A stretch of DNA of 64,000 nucleotides from Utricularia gibba. Taxonomy: Eukaryota > Streptophyta > Magnoliopsida > Lamiales > Lentibulariaceae. A program made the translations under genes and the position numbers. The stretch lies in assembly GCA_002189035.1 (NCBI GenBank), contig CM007991.1, positions 2,356,001-2,420,000 on the forward strand, in the 5' to 3' direction. Positions 22,436-35,024 of this stretch are shown one piece after another. The first letter of the stretch is position 1. Each line of letters opens with the position of its first letter. The notes under the pieces were generated by a model that was given only the letters and a program-made list of their open reading frames with translations, made no database searches and was not told where the DNA came from.

Positions 22436-23347
22436 CTTCTGCTGTTCAGATCACATTCAATACTTCATCGTTGTTGCTGCTGTACAGAAGTTACCTGGAT
22501 GCACTTTTCCCTCGAACTGGTCCGTCCAACTGGTTCTTTCTCTGGTAGAACCGTAGGATGGACAATCCATTCCACTGTTAAACAAACAATGGATACATAT
22601 AATGAGCATACAACCTCTTACATTTTACTGATGCTGTCTTCGCAAAGTTTCTCACTGTACAAACATTATAAGGGAAGTACAATCCATACAGTGTGTCAAC
22701 GAATGCCATAACATGAACCTAAAAACATCAGCATAAAACAATGGACCAAAAACATAGACATCTCTGCTTGCTAGTATTTTGTATCAAAACATTTAAGAAA
22801 TCAGAAGGGAGAACCAGTTCACGGTTGTATCCCATCCTAAACTACAAAAAAGAATGCCTGCCTGTGAAGAGAAAACAAGGTAGAAGAAGCCGGTCCTGTA
22901 CAAGTATGTGTGTCAACTGTCATCTCGTGCTGGAGTAAGATTAAGAAGCTTACAGCAAGATGCTACGGATGCTGCTACAAAAATTATGGTGATGCTGAAA
23001 CTCCTATGGCCTTCACTCAAACCAGGCCTGCTGGGGGTGTAAAGAAATCTCTGTGCATCACTCCGATGGCTCCTATTTGCCAAATGAGTCTGTCCTCGGT
23101 ATGTATAATGGGTAGGATACCGAGAGAGCTCATGAATCACCGCAGATATAAGCCAATGTTTGGGTCTTCCAGGGCCTTCTCCCCTTCCTGAGGCACCGCT
23201 CTGTACTGCACTGCCCGGTGAATGTTTCCATTGAAGGCTGAACCCCGTTCGGTGGGTTGATCCATAAATAGAATCTAGATTGGCCATGGATGAACATTTT
23301 AGGAGTCATACAGGTGCCACTCATGGGAATGCCAATATCTCTGACTT
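22436..23347. other. Convergent 3' regions
   Basis: 3' flanks of the membrane protein (plus) and formin (minus). The minus-strand frame at 22913-23287 has no domain and is probably formin 3' UTR. Confidence 0.5.
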
Positions 23348-26300
23348 TCACTTCCTTTTAAGAGAAGTGCGTTCATTTGCCTTCTCCATTTCCATTTCAG
23401 CCTCCTTTTGGGCTTTCTTTTTTTCAATTTCAGCTTGTTTGCAGTTCTCTTCATGAGCTTTCTGGAATAACTTCACAAAGTTCAAAAGGTTTGCAATGAC
23501 TGCATTCAGGAAAATGGAAAGAATAAGCAATCTGCATTGCTAAGTTAAATGCGCAGGAAAAAGAGATTCATTATATTCTACCTTGTTCGAATGGACATTT
23601 TGCTGGATCTTCACCAAAGTAAAGAGCCAGAGCATCCGCATTTCTTCCCTAAACGAAAATAATAGTACAGCAATAATTGCCATGTGTTCTGATGGTATTG
23701 AGAATATTTATGTTGCGTGACTTACAGCGATGGAATACAAGCTTGTTACAGAGGCCACTTCAGCCTCCGCAATACCAATGAACTCCTTCAGTGTCTGCAA
23801 AAATGATCAAAAGTTTTTACAAACACACAAATGGCAAGAATCTGCGATTGTGTATCTAAATGACCATAAAAGAGATATTTCCACAAATATGATCACAAAT
23901 AAAAGCTAAATAAAATTTGATAATGTGAATGAGTCTATAGCATGAGGAGAGCGGTTGAAAATAAAAATGAATAATACCTTACGAAAAGTTTCAGAAACAG
24001 GGCCATCGCTTTCCGATGCCTCCAGCTCCCGATTAACTTTTTCCAAGCCTTTGATAATGGCTTGCATTTCCTCTGCCAAGGATTTCAACTGAATCTGTGA
24101 AAACAAAAGCATAAATATATTCAATCTCCTGAAAGTCACCAAAAGCACTTAAAAATGTTTGCTAACTAAAATAAAATGAAACCTTCGATGCAGCTTCTAG
24201 GCTAACTAGATCTTTGTGAAAGTCCAAAAGTTCAGGCCTTCTCGAGGCAAGAACCTGAGGAGCAAAATTACCCAATCAATGAATAACCAGATAGACTACT
24301 TAGTTCACTATTGGATACATTGTGGTGACGAAATGAATACCTTGCATAGATAATGCATAAGGGTCATCTTGTTGTTGGAAGCACGTGTATCTGTGAGTTT
24401 CAAAAGGCTGTCCAATTTGAATCCAACAGCAGAGCCTGAATATCAAGTTTACAAACACATTAAAAATCATACGTTTCTCACTTTCACCAAGAAATGGACC
24501 TGCAACACTTTCTTGGGAGCAAATGTACTAAATTTGAATATCTGAAAGCAACACACTTTGATCTCTCAAATGGGAAGAAATAAATGGTAGGAAGACCCAA
24601 AATCTTCTTGGTTAACAGGCTCATAAATAATATCCATAAACTTGAATTAGAGAACACGCTTCCTGCTGCAGCAAAGGTTGATGTAATGGAGGATGAAACA
24701 CAAAATTCAATGGTATCTTGTGTAAGCTGGGACAGTACGCAGTGAATTGTGAAGGGAAAACATTTCTCCTTAGTAGGTTCGGACATGAAATTTCGATACT
24801 TCAGATAAACTCACAGAATAAAACAATAAACTCCAATGAATTGAATATCACAAAATAAGCTGCTTTTGAAGAAAATGCTATATACCTCTAGCTGTTCCTT
24901 GATTCAGTGTATTGCCAAGACTCAAAATTCTCTTCATAATTTCTTTCAGCTTTAGGGACTTCCGAACCTAGAAAACTTTGAAATTAGAAGTTATGTGGAA
25001 GATAAAGGTAGCAAATATCAGTCACAGTGGTGCATATTTCTTTCTACCTCCTCGCAAGAAGAATTTACTGTGCCCAAGCTTCTCTTAAAATCAGTAACCT
25101 GAGATAAATGCAAAATTCAATTATGAAATTGTTAAAGTTGTAAGTGCAAGTATTTTCGGCAAACCTGGGATATGAACTGGATCTTGAACAAGAAGACTCT
25201 TAATTTAGATTCAACTCTTGGCACTTTCATCAGCTCCAGGAAAAACTGAAATAATTAAGCGAGGAAGTTGGCATTGGTCTTATTCATTTGATCACCTATG
25301 ATCTACTGACCAATAAAACAGAAGCATGAAGGAATGTAATGAATGAAGGGATTGTGGCAAGAAACTTCAACAAATCTTTTAAATAGGATGGCAATATACC
25401 AAGAAAATCAAAATTTTAAACATTCAAGAAACATCAAAATACAGTAGCACAATATATCATAAATAGATCGAGTCAGATTAACTAACAGACCTGCTCACAC
25501 TTCCCCAAGTTCTCCTTGTTGCCTGTGTAGGCCTATAAACGTACAATACTTCTGGTAAATATGCAGACGACAAAGGTTGTTGCAATTTGTAAAAAATACA
25601 GGACAAATAAAATGCAATTAAAACTTCACCTTGAGAAGTTCCATCTCCTCCTTTGTTGGACAGAATTTAATGAGATTTTCTACTTGATCAGCATCCAAAA
25701 TTGACTCATCCATTGTGAGTGCTGCGGCCTGCAAATATAAAGATCATGGTGCTAGCTTGCTATTATTGGGGAAGGTAGAAAAAATATAGTGAACTATGTA
25801 CATCTAATCAGAATAAACTGCCATCTCTATATTAAATACAGAACAAAAATGTACTCCAACGTTGCAGTTTGTACAAACAGCACTTGATCATCGTAATTAA
25901 CACCTTGGATGGGAATCACTAGAAAATCTTCACATATAAACTAGTTTGTTTTCCCTACAAGATGCTTCGGTTTGTTTTTGAATGCTCTTTATCATTTCTT
26001 ATGAGTATACATATACCTCGGAAGTAATTTTAAGGACATGAGATATCAACAGCACCTTTCAGTTATTTCACACTGCTAGGTACAACATTTTACACTAGTC
26101 GTTTCATGAAGTCTTCAATCGAGATTTGTTCGCACAGAAAGTCAGACTTTCTTGGACACCACAGAAGAATTTTTTTACACAAACATCCGTTCATATTACA
26201 ATGCAGTGCTACATAACTGCCAAAAGAAAAAAAAGCTCTTAAAAAGAAATAACACAAAACACACCAAATTGAATCAATAGAATCATGTAGAATCAAAACA

Positions 26301-29300
26301 CCACTCTTGTGACTAAGAGATGAAACGCTCGGATATAATGCATTGCTAGCTTACCATAATGTCAGGGAGCGGCATTTTCACTTTTGTGAGCATTATCTCG
26401 GTGTTATTGGCTCGCCTTAGGTCAATCTACAAAGCATAAATGAAAGAAAGGAGCCATCTCAAACCATCCGAACTCACAAATATGCTCAGAATGGAAAAAG
26501 GAAATAATGAAAAAGATCATGTGATTATTGAACATTTTAGTTCAAAGAAACCCCAAATCATGCTTTCTTTGATCTGATGAAGAAAAACCTTGTAAAAGTT
26601 ACAGACAATTTGAGCCAGTCAAGAAATTCATGATTCTCTGCATTAACTGCAGACTTCATTGAGATAACTAAGGCATATTCCACCTCTTTTTTTCCGAGTA
26701 AAATGAAACAATTTCTGTAATCTTAAAACCAAAGTATATTGACTCAGACACGTGGTTAAATTGTTGAAAAACATCTTAAATTAGTGTTTGTCATATGCCA
26801 TGAATGATAATAATTCTTCATACCCAAACTAGCAGTTGTTACCAAAGAACAGAAACCCACACATAATTACCAGATGAAGTATGTCAGGCTTTGATCCAGT
26901 GGACTTTCTCCGACTCCCAGATTTTCCACCTGTGCCATCTGACTTTGGAGCAATTGCAGAGAAAAGGGTCTCAAGTTCTGAGACGTCGAATTCCGATGCC
27001 CTAAATGTACAGTAAAAAATAAAACTACAATGGAAAGAAAGGCACTACTGAAAATTCAACTGCAACTAAAACTAGCTTACATTAACAGAGAAAAAAATGA
27101 AGAAGTTATTAAATATTAAAAAAATACTTTAATTCAAAACTAACAGCTTCAAAACTCATAAGTTTAGTGAACAGAAAAAAATGTTGTATATAAAAAGGAC
27201 AAGTACATTTGAGGCTCTCCATATCTCTGCAGCTCCTCCCATAGACTTCCCTGTACCACCCGAGTAACCTTGCTCCAATGCAATGGCTTCAAATTTGATC
27301 TACGAGCAGCAGTAGCAGATTGCACAGGACGTGAAGGCCGATAAACACCAGAGGGCAGCTCTCTTGCCTCACTTGCAGAAAATTTTACAGCATTGGGAGG
27401 CTGAGGAGGACCACCTCCTACATGTCCATGCCCAGTAACATGACCATTTTGGGGAGGCAGTGGAAGTGCTGCTACCCCCATAGTTGTAGGAGGAGCTCCT
27501 CGTGGACCTCCTGGAGGGGGAGGGGGAGGTGGTGCTAATCGTTGACCTCCTGGAAGAGGTGGTGGAGGCGGGGATGCTCTTGGACCCCAGGAGGAGGTGG
27601 TGGGGGTGGGGCTGCTCTTGGACCTCCAGGAGGAGGTGGTGGGGTGGGGCTGCTCTTGGACCTCCAGGAGGAGGTGGTGGGGGTGGAGCTGCTTTTGCAC
27701 CCCAGGAGGAGGAGGTGGTGGGGTGGAGCTGCTTTTGCACCCCAGGAGGAGGTGGTGGTGGAGGTGGGGTTAGTCTTGGGCCCCCTCCAGGAGGAGGCGG
27801 GGGAGATGGGGCAACTCGTAGGTCTCCAGGAGGAGGAGGTGGAGGTGGAGGGAGTGCTATTCTGGATCCTCCTGAAGGAGGAGGTGGTGGTGGGGGACTA
27901 ATGCCCGAGAGGTTCCTGGAAGAGAAAGTGGAGATGGTCGGGGGACTGCTGCCTGAGAGCCTCCCCCGAGAGGGGGTGGAGGTGGTGGAGGGACTGCTAC
28001 ACGAGAACCTCCAGGAAGAGGAGGTGGTGGTGGTGGTGGTGGTGAAGGGACTACCTGAGAGCCTCCTAGATGAGGAGTTGGAGGGACTGCTACACGAGAG
28101 CCTCCTGGAAGAGGAGGTGGAGGTGGTGGAGGGACTGCTACCCGAGAGCCTCCCGGAAGAGGAGGTGGAGGTGGTGGAGGGACTGCTACCCGAGAGCCTG
28201 TTGGAATAGGAGGTGGAGTTGGTGGTGGTGGGAAAGTTGTTTTGGAACTTCCTAGACAAGGTGATGGTGGTGGTGGTGGAGGAGGAGGAGACAGTGCTTC
28301 TCTAAAGGCTCCCAGGGGAGGGGGAGGAGGAGGTGCAGCTGGTGGAGGGGGTGCCACCTGGGATCCTCTCGGAAAAGGTGGGGGTGGGGGTGGTGGTGGT
28401 GGTGGTGGAGGAGGGGATGCTACCTGAGAACCTCTCGGAAGAGGTGGAGGAGGTGGTGCTGGAGGTGGCGTGCTGGCTATGAATGGTGAAGTTATAGAGG
28501 AATTCAAACGAGGAACAGGAGAAATTACATCTACAGAAGATCTAAGAGAATCGGTTGGATGAGGCAGAGACAGCTGCAAGGTACAAGTTGGTGAGGATAG
28601 AGGTGAATTTGGTTGCAAGGAATCAAGTTCTTGGGCATCACACTCCCCCTCTAGTCTCGAATGTGAAGTTACAGAAGAAACCACTTGACCTGATGCTGGT
28701 TCTGGAGCTGATGGCCTATTTAAATGTTTAGAAAGGCTAGATGAAATCCTATCCACCACAGGTGTTACCTCTGATGTTGGAATAGCAGACTGAGCCTTAG
28801 ACTTGACTGCAGGTGAAGAGTCCTTCCCAATAGCTAATGCTGGAGGAGCACTGTTATATCGTGATGGCGGGTAGTAGATATGCATTGAATTGGTGTATGA
28901 ACCTTTGTTAGGAGGTATCCACCTGGACACAGAGTTTGGCTTTGCTTGTCTAGCTGGAGAGCTTGGGGAATCTTGCTGCTTAGACTTCTTGCTTGTGCCT
29001 GATATTTCAGAAGCAGGCTTAGAACTAGGTATCATGGGCTTTTTTGATGGAGATGAGATCCCCTTGTCCAACTTTTGTTTAACAGCATCAACGGACTTCT
29101 GCGGTGGACTCTGCTTTTCAACATTTCTCATCGAAGGAGAAATTTCTTCCAGTTTCTTAATTTCCCCCTCTTCAAATTTTATATGCCTAGCAGGATTTAC
29201 CAGCTTCGTTTGAGCATCACCATCCACATCATAAATCACATGTCCGGGCTGGGGACCTCCAGTTTGCAAACTGTCATGAGCATAGACTTCCTTGTTATCA

Positions 29301-31018
29301 TGCACATGAAGTACAACATCAGACGCACAATCTTCAAATGTGTGCATATCCAAGTCAGTGCTCAAAACTTCTTCATGGCGATTTCCAGTATCTGAAGGAC
29401 TAGATTTAACTTCGAGTTTTTCCAAATCCACCTTACTATCTGTTCCATCAACAACATTACTGAAAATCTCTTCAGCCTCAAAAAATTCTTCAGGTGCGGC
29501 ACCTTCTGTTTCATTGCTCTCTTCAACCCCTGATGCTTCAGTTGGAAGTATAGAAGGTACTGAATGAGCATCTGAAAAGAGTACCTGATAAAAAAATGTA
29601 TTTTCAGCTACTAGAATTACATATACACGAAAAAAAAAAAAAACCAAGACAAGCACATAAGCCACTATGTACCTCAGCCCGGAATTCCCTGGAAAATTGG
29701 TCTTTCGCATCCCATAGCACATCAACTTCATCCCGAATCAGAGTCAACACATTAGTACGAACAAATGAAGTATGAAACATAATCCTGAATATCATCTCTT
29801 CCCTCACCAAATCCTCCTCAAAATGGATGCACTCTAAAACAACATCTCCTTGGATGCGACAATATATGTTGATTTTTACCAGTTCACATTCCTCCTGCGG
29901 CCATAAATCATATAACACATAATCTTTGAGTTCAACGCACATATTCTAGATCAACCAAGACACCCTTTTTGAAGTAAATACTGAATTATGGCATTACCTG
30001 CTGGTAGAAACGGATGTTTTTTGGCACTTTAGAAGTGGAAAACAAAAGCATTGAACTTCGGTTGGATGCTAATGAAGAGGGATCCTGACCATATACACGA
30101 ATAACTGGTCTACATCCTCTTCCACCATCATACAGGGGAATGTTCCTAAGCATGATGCTGTCTAACATAAGAGGTGTATCAGATGGCGCTCTATCTGACC
30201 CAGCACTGTTTCTTCTTGATATGTACTGAAGATACCTAAGCTGGGATGGCTGGGGATTCAGGGGAGACAATAGATGAAGAAGCTCCCTGGGGGCTTGCTT
30301 GTATACCATCTCAAGGGTCTTCTGCTCGCCAATATATTGTTTTCTGTACAGAAGAAGAGCTGCAAGCATAAATGCTAGCACGGGCCACCCTCCCCTTTCA
30401 CAGTACATCAGAAGCACATTTTGCTGACCCTCAAGCGACAACCAGCTCTCACTTGAACGTAAAAAGTGGTGGATCATCTCCAGTGGCAAGAGAGGGCATC
30501 CTTCGTACTGTCGTGGATAATCCATCACAGTCATATCATACTGAGACAATACATCTGACAACTGGCTTCTCCTATCGCCCTCCTTAAAGTTAAAAACCAT
30601 AAAAGCAGCATCAGGATAGTGATCCTGTAGCTGTGCAACAATTCCATTCATGTAACTTCTGTACTCATCTTCATCGAGAACATCAGTAGAGAAGCAGCAG
30701 TCGAACACTGTACACAATCAAATGATGTTGGTTAAAAGTAGCGTTCACTTCTTCGCGTTTTCTAATTCTATATATGTAATGAGGTTACACGGATAAGAGA
30801 AAGAGCCGGGGAAATGTATGAACCAGTAAAAACTAAAACTGCCCCACAAGTATAAGTATAAAACAAGGAACTCAACTGCCGGTCCAAGTCTTAGCAGTTG
30901 AAATTCGCTGCAAAAAAAAGAACCAAACTAACAGCTAATTCATACCGTAGACCCTTTCAGAGATCTCGAGAAGCCGATCCGGCGGCTTCCGATAGAAGAA
31001 CCGTCTGAACAGCGCCAT
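23348..31018 (-). CDS. Class II formin with PTEN-like, C2, FH1 and FH2 domains
   Basis: About 17 exons. Exon 1 (30946-31018) gives MALFRRFFYRKPPDRLLEIS. Exons 29998-30707 and 29673-29894 carry the PTEN-like module (CERGGWPVLAFMLAALLLYR in place of an active phosphatase loop) and the C2 part (DEVDVLWDAKDQFSREFRAE). Exon 27207-29584 holds a Ser-rich linker, then an FH1 region dense in PPPPPP blocks. FH2 follows from LKPLHWSKV through the small exons, with the hallmark GNTLNQGTARGSAVGFKLDS, and ends in a charged tail (LKRK). Class II formins nucleate and bundle actin and bind microtubules and phosphoinositides. The FH1 frame breaks at about 27902, 27641-27644 and 27585-27588. The three shifts cancel, and the polyproline coding and splice phase are regained. 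Confidence 0.93.
27500..28450 (-). repeat. FH1 polyproline minisatellite
   Basis: Degenerate tandem units of about 36-60 bp coding for P5-8 blocks split by GGSRVAV/GGPRAA-type spacers. Units near 27580-27760 differ mainly by C4 versus C5 and by G4 runs, which produces the frame breaks. The plus-strand glycine-rich frames here are its shadows. Confidence 0.9.
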
Positions 31019-31928
31019 CTAAAGGCGCTGTATTCCCTGATCAGATCCACAACCCTTACTCGAGAGAGCAAAGCAGCAGAATTTCACCTAAATTCCACTC
31101 AATTAACTAAAGATCTTCACAGGTCATCGGTCACCGCCAGAAATGCTCGCGGCAAGAATCATCCAATAGCAAAGCCAGACCAATTCCAACCCGGAAAACG
31201 ATTCTGACCACGCAAAAAACTTAGTCACCACCTCAGGACCAAATAGCCGAACCAGCACAAAAATCTGAATCAAAAGAGGCTGCTTCAGCAAGAAAGACCT
31301 GAACAGCACTCGAAATACAGAATGCCCCGCGAGAATCACGTATTTAACCGAGAGGTAAAGCACGGCGAATCAAAACCTCACCCTGCTCAACACACGACAG
31401 AAAACTACTAGTCAGACGAGAGCAGCAGAGAAGCAAGAAGAAAAATAGTGGACGGTCTCGTTCGGTACAAGCAAGCCCCGCTCAACCCGACCCGACCCGA
31501 TCCGAATATCCCAACCGATTTCAAATATTAGTATTTCTTTCAAAAAGAAATCCAGAAAAATAAAAACAAATCATAGTAAACAGACCATGTGATTGGCCTG
31601 CACTTCATTTCTATGTATTATTGGCATCCCTATGTTTAATGGAATGATTCATACAAAACAAACAAAATTGAAATTATATGGTTCAATTTCGCATCTCAGT
31701 ATTTAAAAAATTACGAATCATTCATTATATAGATTAAATGACATTCAATATAACCAAGATTGAATGATTTTGGAGGTTGATGATATTCATGTTTTCAAAA
31801 AAAATATATTAGAAAAATGTTGGTGGCTGAACATCCTTTTTGATGACACGTGTCCCATGACCAAACAAGTAATCCGGGTGGATATTGCCATAATTTAAAG
31901 GGGATTACTTCCATTGGAATTGATTTGT
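31019..31928. other. Formin 5' UTR/promoter and PPR 3' flank
   Basis: No coding signal. A GC-rich part with repeated ACCCG lies near 31480-31505. AT-rich from 31520. Confidence 0.5.
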
Positions 31929-33890
31929 CTATTTGGCACCATGTAACCTGTCAAGTATCCTCCATGTTGCAGCATCTGGTTTCAGGCCATTGCTCCTCAT
32001 GTCGCCGACGATCTGATAAGCCTCTCTTTTGAGGCCCAGCTTGGCGCAGTAGTCCAGAACGATGTTGTAGTTCACGTTATTGGGACTGATCTCAAGCTCT
32101 GCCAGCTGATGCAGCACATCGAAGGCCTCATTCAGCCTCTCTGCTGCGCACAGACCTTTGAGCAGAGCTGAGTAGACAAAGCTGTCATGCTTCCCTGATA
32201 CCAACACTACGCTTTCCCACAGCTTCTTAGCATCGTCTACCCGGGAATGCGAACATAAACCGTCGATGATGATGGCGTAGGTTCTGCAGTCTGTGGAGGA
32301 CGCGGCCATGTTTTCTAACATGTTCATAGCTTCGTCTACTCGGCCGTTTCTGAACAGCCCACCGAGTAGAATGTTGTGAGTAACAGTTGAGGGAGAAATG
32401 CCGTGCCTGGGGATGAGATCATTCCAATACTTGAAAGCTTCTTCTACGTTTCCTAGATTCAGGAATCCTTGGATGATGGTGGCGTAAGTCACTTCATTTG
32501 GAGCACAGAATTTGCCCACTGTCATGTCGTTAAGCACCTTGACAGCATCTTCTAATCTCCCAAGTTTGCAGAATCCATTGATGACAGTGTTCAGGGTAAT
32601 CACGTCCGGCTGACACTGTGAATGAAGCATCAAGACAAGTACATTTAGGAGCTCCGTGGGATTGCTCATCTCACAAATGGCTCTCAGATAAATGTTGTAT
32701 ATCCTTGTCCTGTTGACACCTTCCTTGCACAGCATTGTGTTTAAGACTTCCTTGGCTTTGGCTAGATCGTGTTCACGGCACAGGCCACGGACTAAGAGAT
32801 TATAGGTAAATTCAGAGGGGAAAAACCCAATCTGCTTAGCTTCTTCAAGTACCTGGAATGCGCGCAAAGGATCGCCATCATTGCATAAACCATGCACGAT
32901 TGCATTGTATGAAACGAAGCTGGGAGTAAAACCCCTTTTTTGCATTATGTAGATGATCCTGGCAGCACCATTATACCTTCCAAATGCGCAAAGAGAATCT
33001 ACCATCTGCCCATAAGCAAATTCTTCATCAACATTCTTGCCTTGGGGCATATTCTCTGCAATCCTGAAGACCTCATGAAACAAACCTTCTCTGCACAAGT
33101 GCTGCATCAAGTCACAAAAGGCTGAATTGTTCACTTGCAGATCCTTCTCATACTCCATAGCCTCCCAGATCTTCGAGATCAAATTTATCCCATTTTCCAA
33201 GTCTCGTCTTCTCAAAACACCTGAAAGAAAAGTAGAATATGTCAAAGCATTTGGACGGAGTGCCCTCTCAGACATTTCGTCAAACAGCTTTTCAGCAGAC
33301 TTCACATCTCCAACTCCACAGTACCCATTGAGCAATGTAGTATATGAAACGGTATTTGGACTGTGTCCTCTCATCATCATGTGATACAGCATCCAGTGCG
33401 CTGATTCCAATCTCCCAAATTTGCAGAACCCATCAAGAAAACGATTGTAATTCGAAATCGAGGGCACAAACTCGAACTTCTCAGCAATAAAAGCGTTTAC
33501 CAAGCGTAGCGTGTTGAAAGGATCACGCCCTTGAAGCAACCGCGCCATGAGAATATTGCAAGTCCTCTCATCAGGGACGCAGTGGGAAGAGATAAAATGA
33601 AGAAACCATTGGTGGGCTTCTGAGAAACGGCCGGCGTCGCAGAGAGCATGGATGATGCTGCTGACATTCAATGTCTCCGGCTGATATCCGCGGGAGCGGA
33701 GCTGGTGGAGGAGGCGGAGAGCGGCATCAACATCACGGTCTTCCGTACAGAGAAGGTGGATACGTCTAGTCCAATGAGCCACGTCACTTGCACTAAAGAC
33801 ATCAACTTCAATCGGCTGTTCCGCTGCAGCAAGGATCTCTTTCCGGGAAAAACACAGAGTTCGCCATGACCCAATTCTCAGAAGACGCAT
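31929..33890 (-). CDS. P-class PPR protein, At3g18020-like
   Basis: An intronless 653-aa protein with PPR units from about residue 70 to the end, for example VSYTTLLNGYCGVGDVKSAE, VTLNTVINGFCKLGRLEDAV-like units and PNNVNYNIVLDYCAKLGLKR. It has no E or DYW tail. Organisation and length (653 versus about 690) resemble Arabidopsis At3g18020. The N terminus, MRLLRIGSWRTLCFSRKEIL, is Arg/Ser rich and looks mitochondrial. The frame is intact. A decayed copy of the formin first exon and leader lies 130-240 bp upstream in the same orientation, so the promoter of this gene may derive from a formin promoter (inference). Confidence 0.92.
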   Translation of the reverse strand: MRLLRIGSWRTLCFSRKEILAAAEQPIEVDVFSASDVAHWTRRIHLLCTEDRDVDAALRLLHQLRSRGYQPETLNVSSIIHALCDAGRFSEAHQWFLHFISSHCVPDERTCNILMARLLQGRDPFNTLRLVNAFIAEKFEFVPSISNYNRFLDGFCKFGRLESAHWMLYHMMMRGHSPNTVSYTTLLNGYCGVGDVKSAEKLFDEMSERALRPNALTYSTFLSGVLRRRDLENGINLISKIWEAMEYEKDLQVNNSAFCDLMQHLCREGLFHEVFRIAENMPQGKNVDEEFAYGQMVDSLCAFGRYNGAARIIYIMQKRGFTPSFVSYNAIVHGLCNDGDPLRAFQVLEEAKQIGFFPSEFTYNLLVRGLCREHDLAKAKEVLNTMLCKEGVNRTRIYNIYLRAICEMSNPTELLNVLVLMLHSQCQPDVITLNTVINGFCKLGRLEDAVKVLNDMTVGKFCAPNEVTYATIIQGFLNLGNVEEAFKYWNDLIPRHGISPSTVTHNILLGGLFRNGRVDEAMNMLENMAASSTDCRTYAIIIDGLCSHSRVDDAKKLWESVVLVSGKHDSFVYSALLKGLCAAERLNEAFDVLHQLAELEISPNNVNYNIVLDYCAKLGLKREAYQIVGDMRSNGLKPDAATWRILDRLHGAK

Positions 33891-33929
33891 TTATCGGTTT
33901 TCAACGATATATCATTTCCTCGTTCTTCA

Positions 33930-34135
33930 TGAACAGTCATCTGCAAGCCCAAGTCTTCCGATTTACGAAGTCCAAAACCCGTCCACAGCAAAAAGCACGA
34001 AAGGAACAGCTAAAATCATACGGTGGCATTCGGATCCCTAAAAGGCGATCCGGCAGCCTTCGAGAGAAAAATCGTTTCAACGCCGCCGCCATGCGAAGAC
34101 GCTATTTTCCCGGATTAGATCCCCAACGACAACTT
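33930..34135 (-). pseudogene. Decayed duplicate of formin 5' UTR, exon 1 and start of intron 1
   Basis: Read on the minus strand, this segment aligns with the formin 5' end. The leader GGATCTAATCCGGGAA matches GGATCTGATCAGGGAA. The ATG at 34093 opens MAAALKRFFSRRLPDRLLGI against formin MALFRRFFYRKPPDRLLEIS. The donor and intron start GTATGATTTTAGCTGTT match GTATGAATTAGCTGTT, and GAAGACTTGG recurs about 90 bp into the intron. The exon has lost its last codons in sense (GIRMPPYD for EISERVYV), and no second formin exon is near. It lies just upstream of the At3g18020-like gene and about 3 kb from the intact formin start. Confidence 0.8.
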
Positions 34136-35024
34136 ACCAACGATGCAGTAACATAATACAGCGTTTATACACTATGTATTTTATGCAGACTACATTTATA
34201 TAGTATACAGTTGAGTTGTAGAATGAGTATTACATGAATTTAGATTGTTTGAATATTTTCTTTGGTGAGTTTGGCGCTTAGAGCTGTTACGTTCCCATGC
34301 CGCGTGCCGACCGTTTGATGAAATGCCCAAGTGTAGTTTATGACCTCTTATGCTCTCTGGCTTGTGGTGGAACCTTGTGGTCTCATCTCTGTGGTTTTTA
34401 AATATCATGCTAAACCTAGAAATGTTAGAAACTGAGTTTTTGTTAATTGATGGAGTTTGTTGGAGATTGTTAATAAACATTAGCCCTTGGGATGTAAGAA
34501 TACTTGGGAGGAGGAACGAGAGATCACTGGAAAGAGTAGAGACAATGTGATTAGCGAACTGTGATTCTTTGCTTATACAATGAAACATGATCTAGTTAGC
34601 CATGTGGTTGCCTCCCTTTTGTATGTGTGTTGTGTACTTTATACGGATGTTGGTAAATGAATTTTGAATTTCAGGTGGTGGTGTAGCCAGCCACCTCGAG
34701 GAAGCCCCCTAGGAACAGAGTATTCGTACACTACTGTGCCTTGCCACTTTTGCTTGTAAATAATGAGCGAGTAGCTTGGTTCTATCAGGGGGATCTGTTG
34801 TAGAAATTCCATGTGTGATAACTTGATCTTTTGAATCAGTTACTAAGAGGGCTTTTGTTCCTTAGGACACCGCTGCTCTCTACTTAGTTCTCTCTTCTAT
34901 TTTGGTTTTGTGTTAAAAGAACTGCGGGTGGAAAACGACCTGATGAATACCCAAGCTGCCTAAAACGTATGTGCGATCACACACTGGGAGAAATATACAG
35001 AATACAACAAGACCAGGAAATTTA
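34136..35024. other. Intergenic, HDA5 3' flank
   Basis: AT-rich, no coding signal. The similarity to the formin leader ends near 34135. Confidence 0.5.

Noticed and set aside
22913-23287. A 124-codon minus-strand ORF downstream of formin
   Set aside because: Low-complexity mixture without homology, best read as 3' UTR.
27502-28427. Glycine-rich proteins on the plus strand
   Set aside because: They are the reverse complement of the formin polyproline codons. There is no start context or splice logic.
27500-28450. CRISPR-like repeat array
   Set aside because: Repeats are in-gene, degenerate and proline coding, with no unique spacers of constant length.
33866-34156. A 96-codon plus-strand gene
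   Set aside because: It is antisense to the formin exon 1 relic and the PPR 5' end, and it has no homology.
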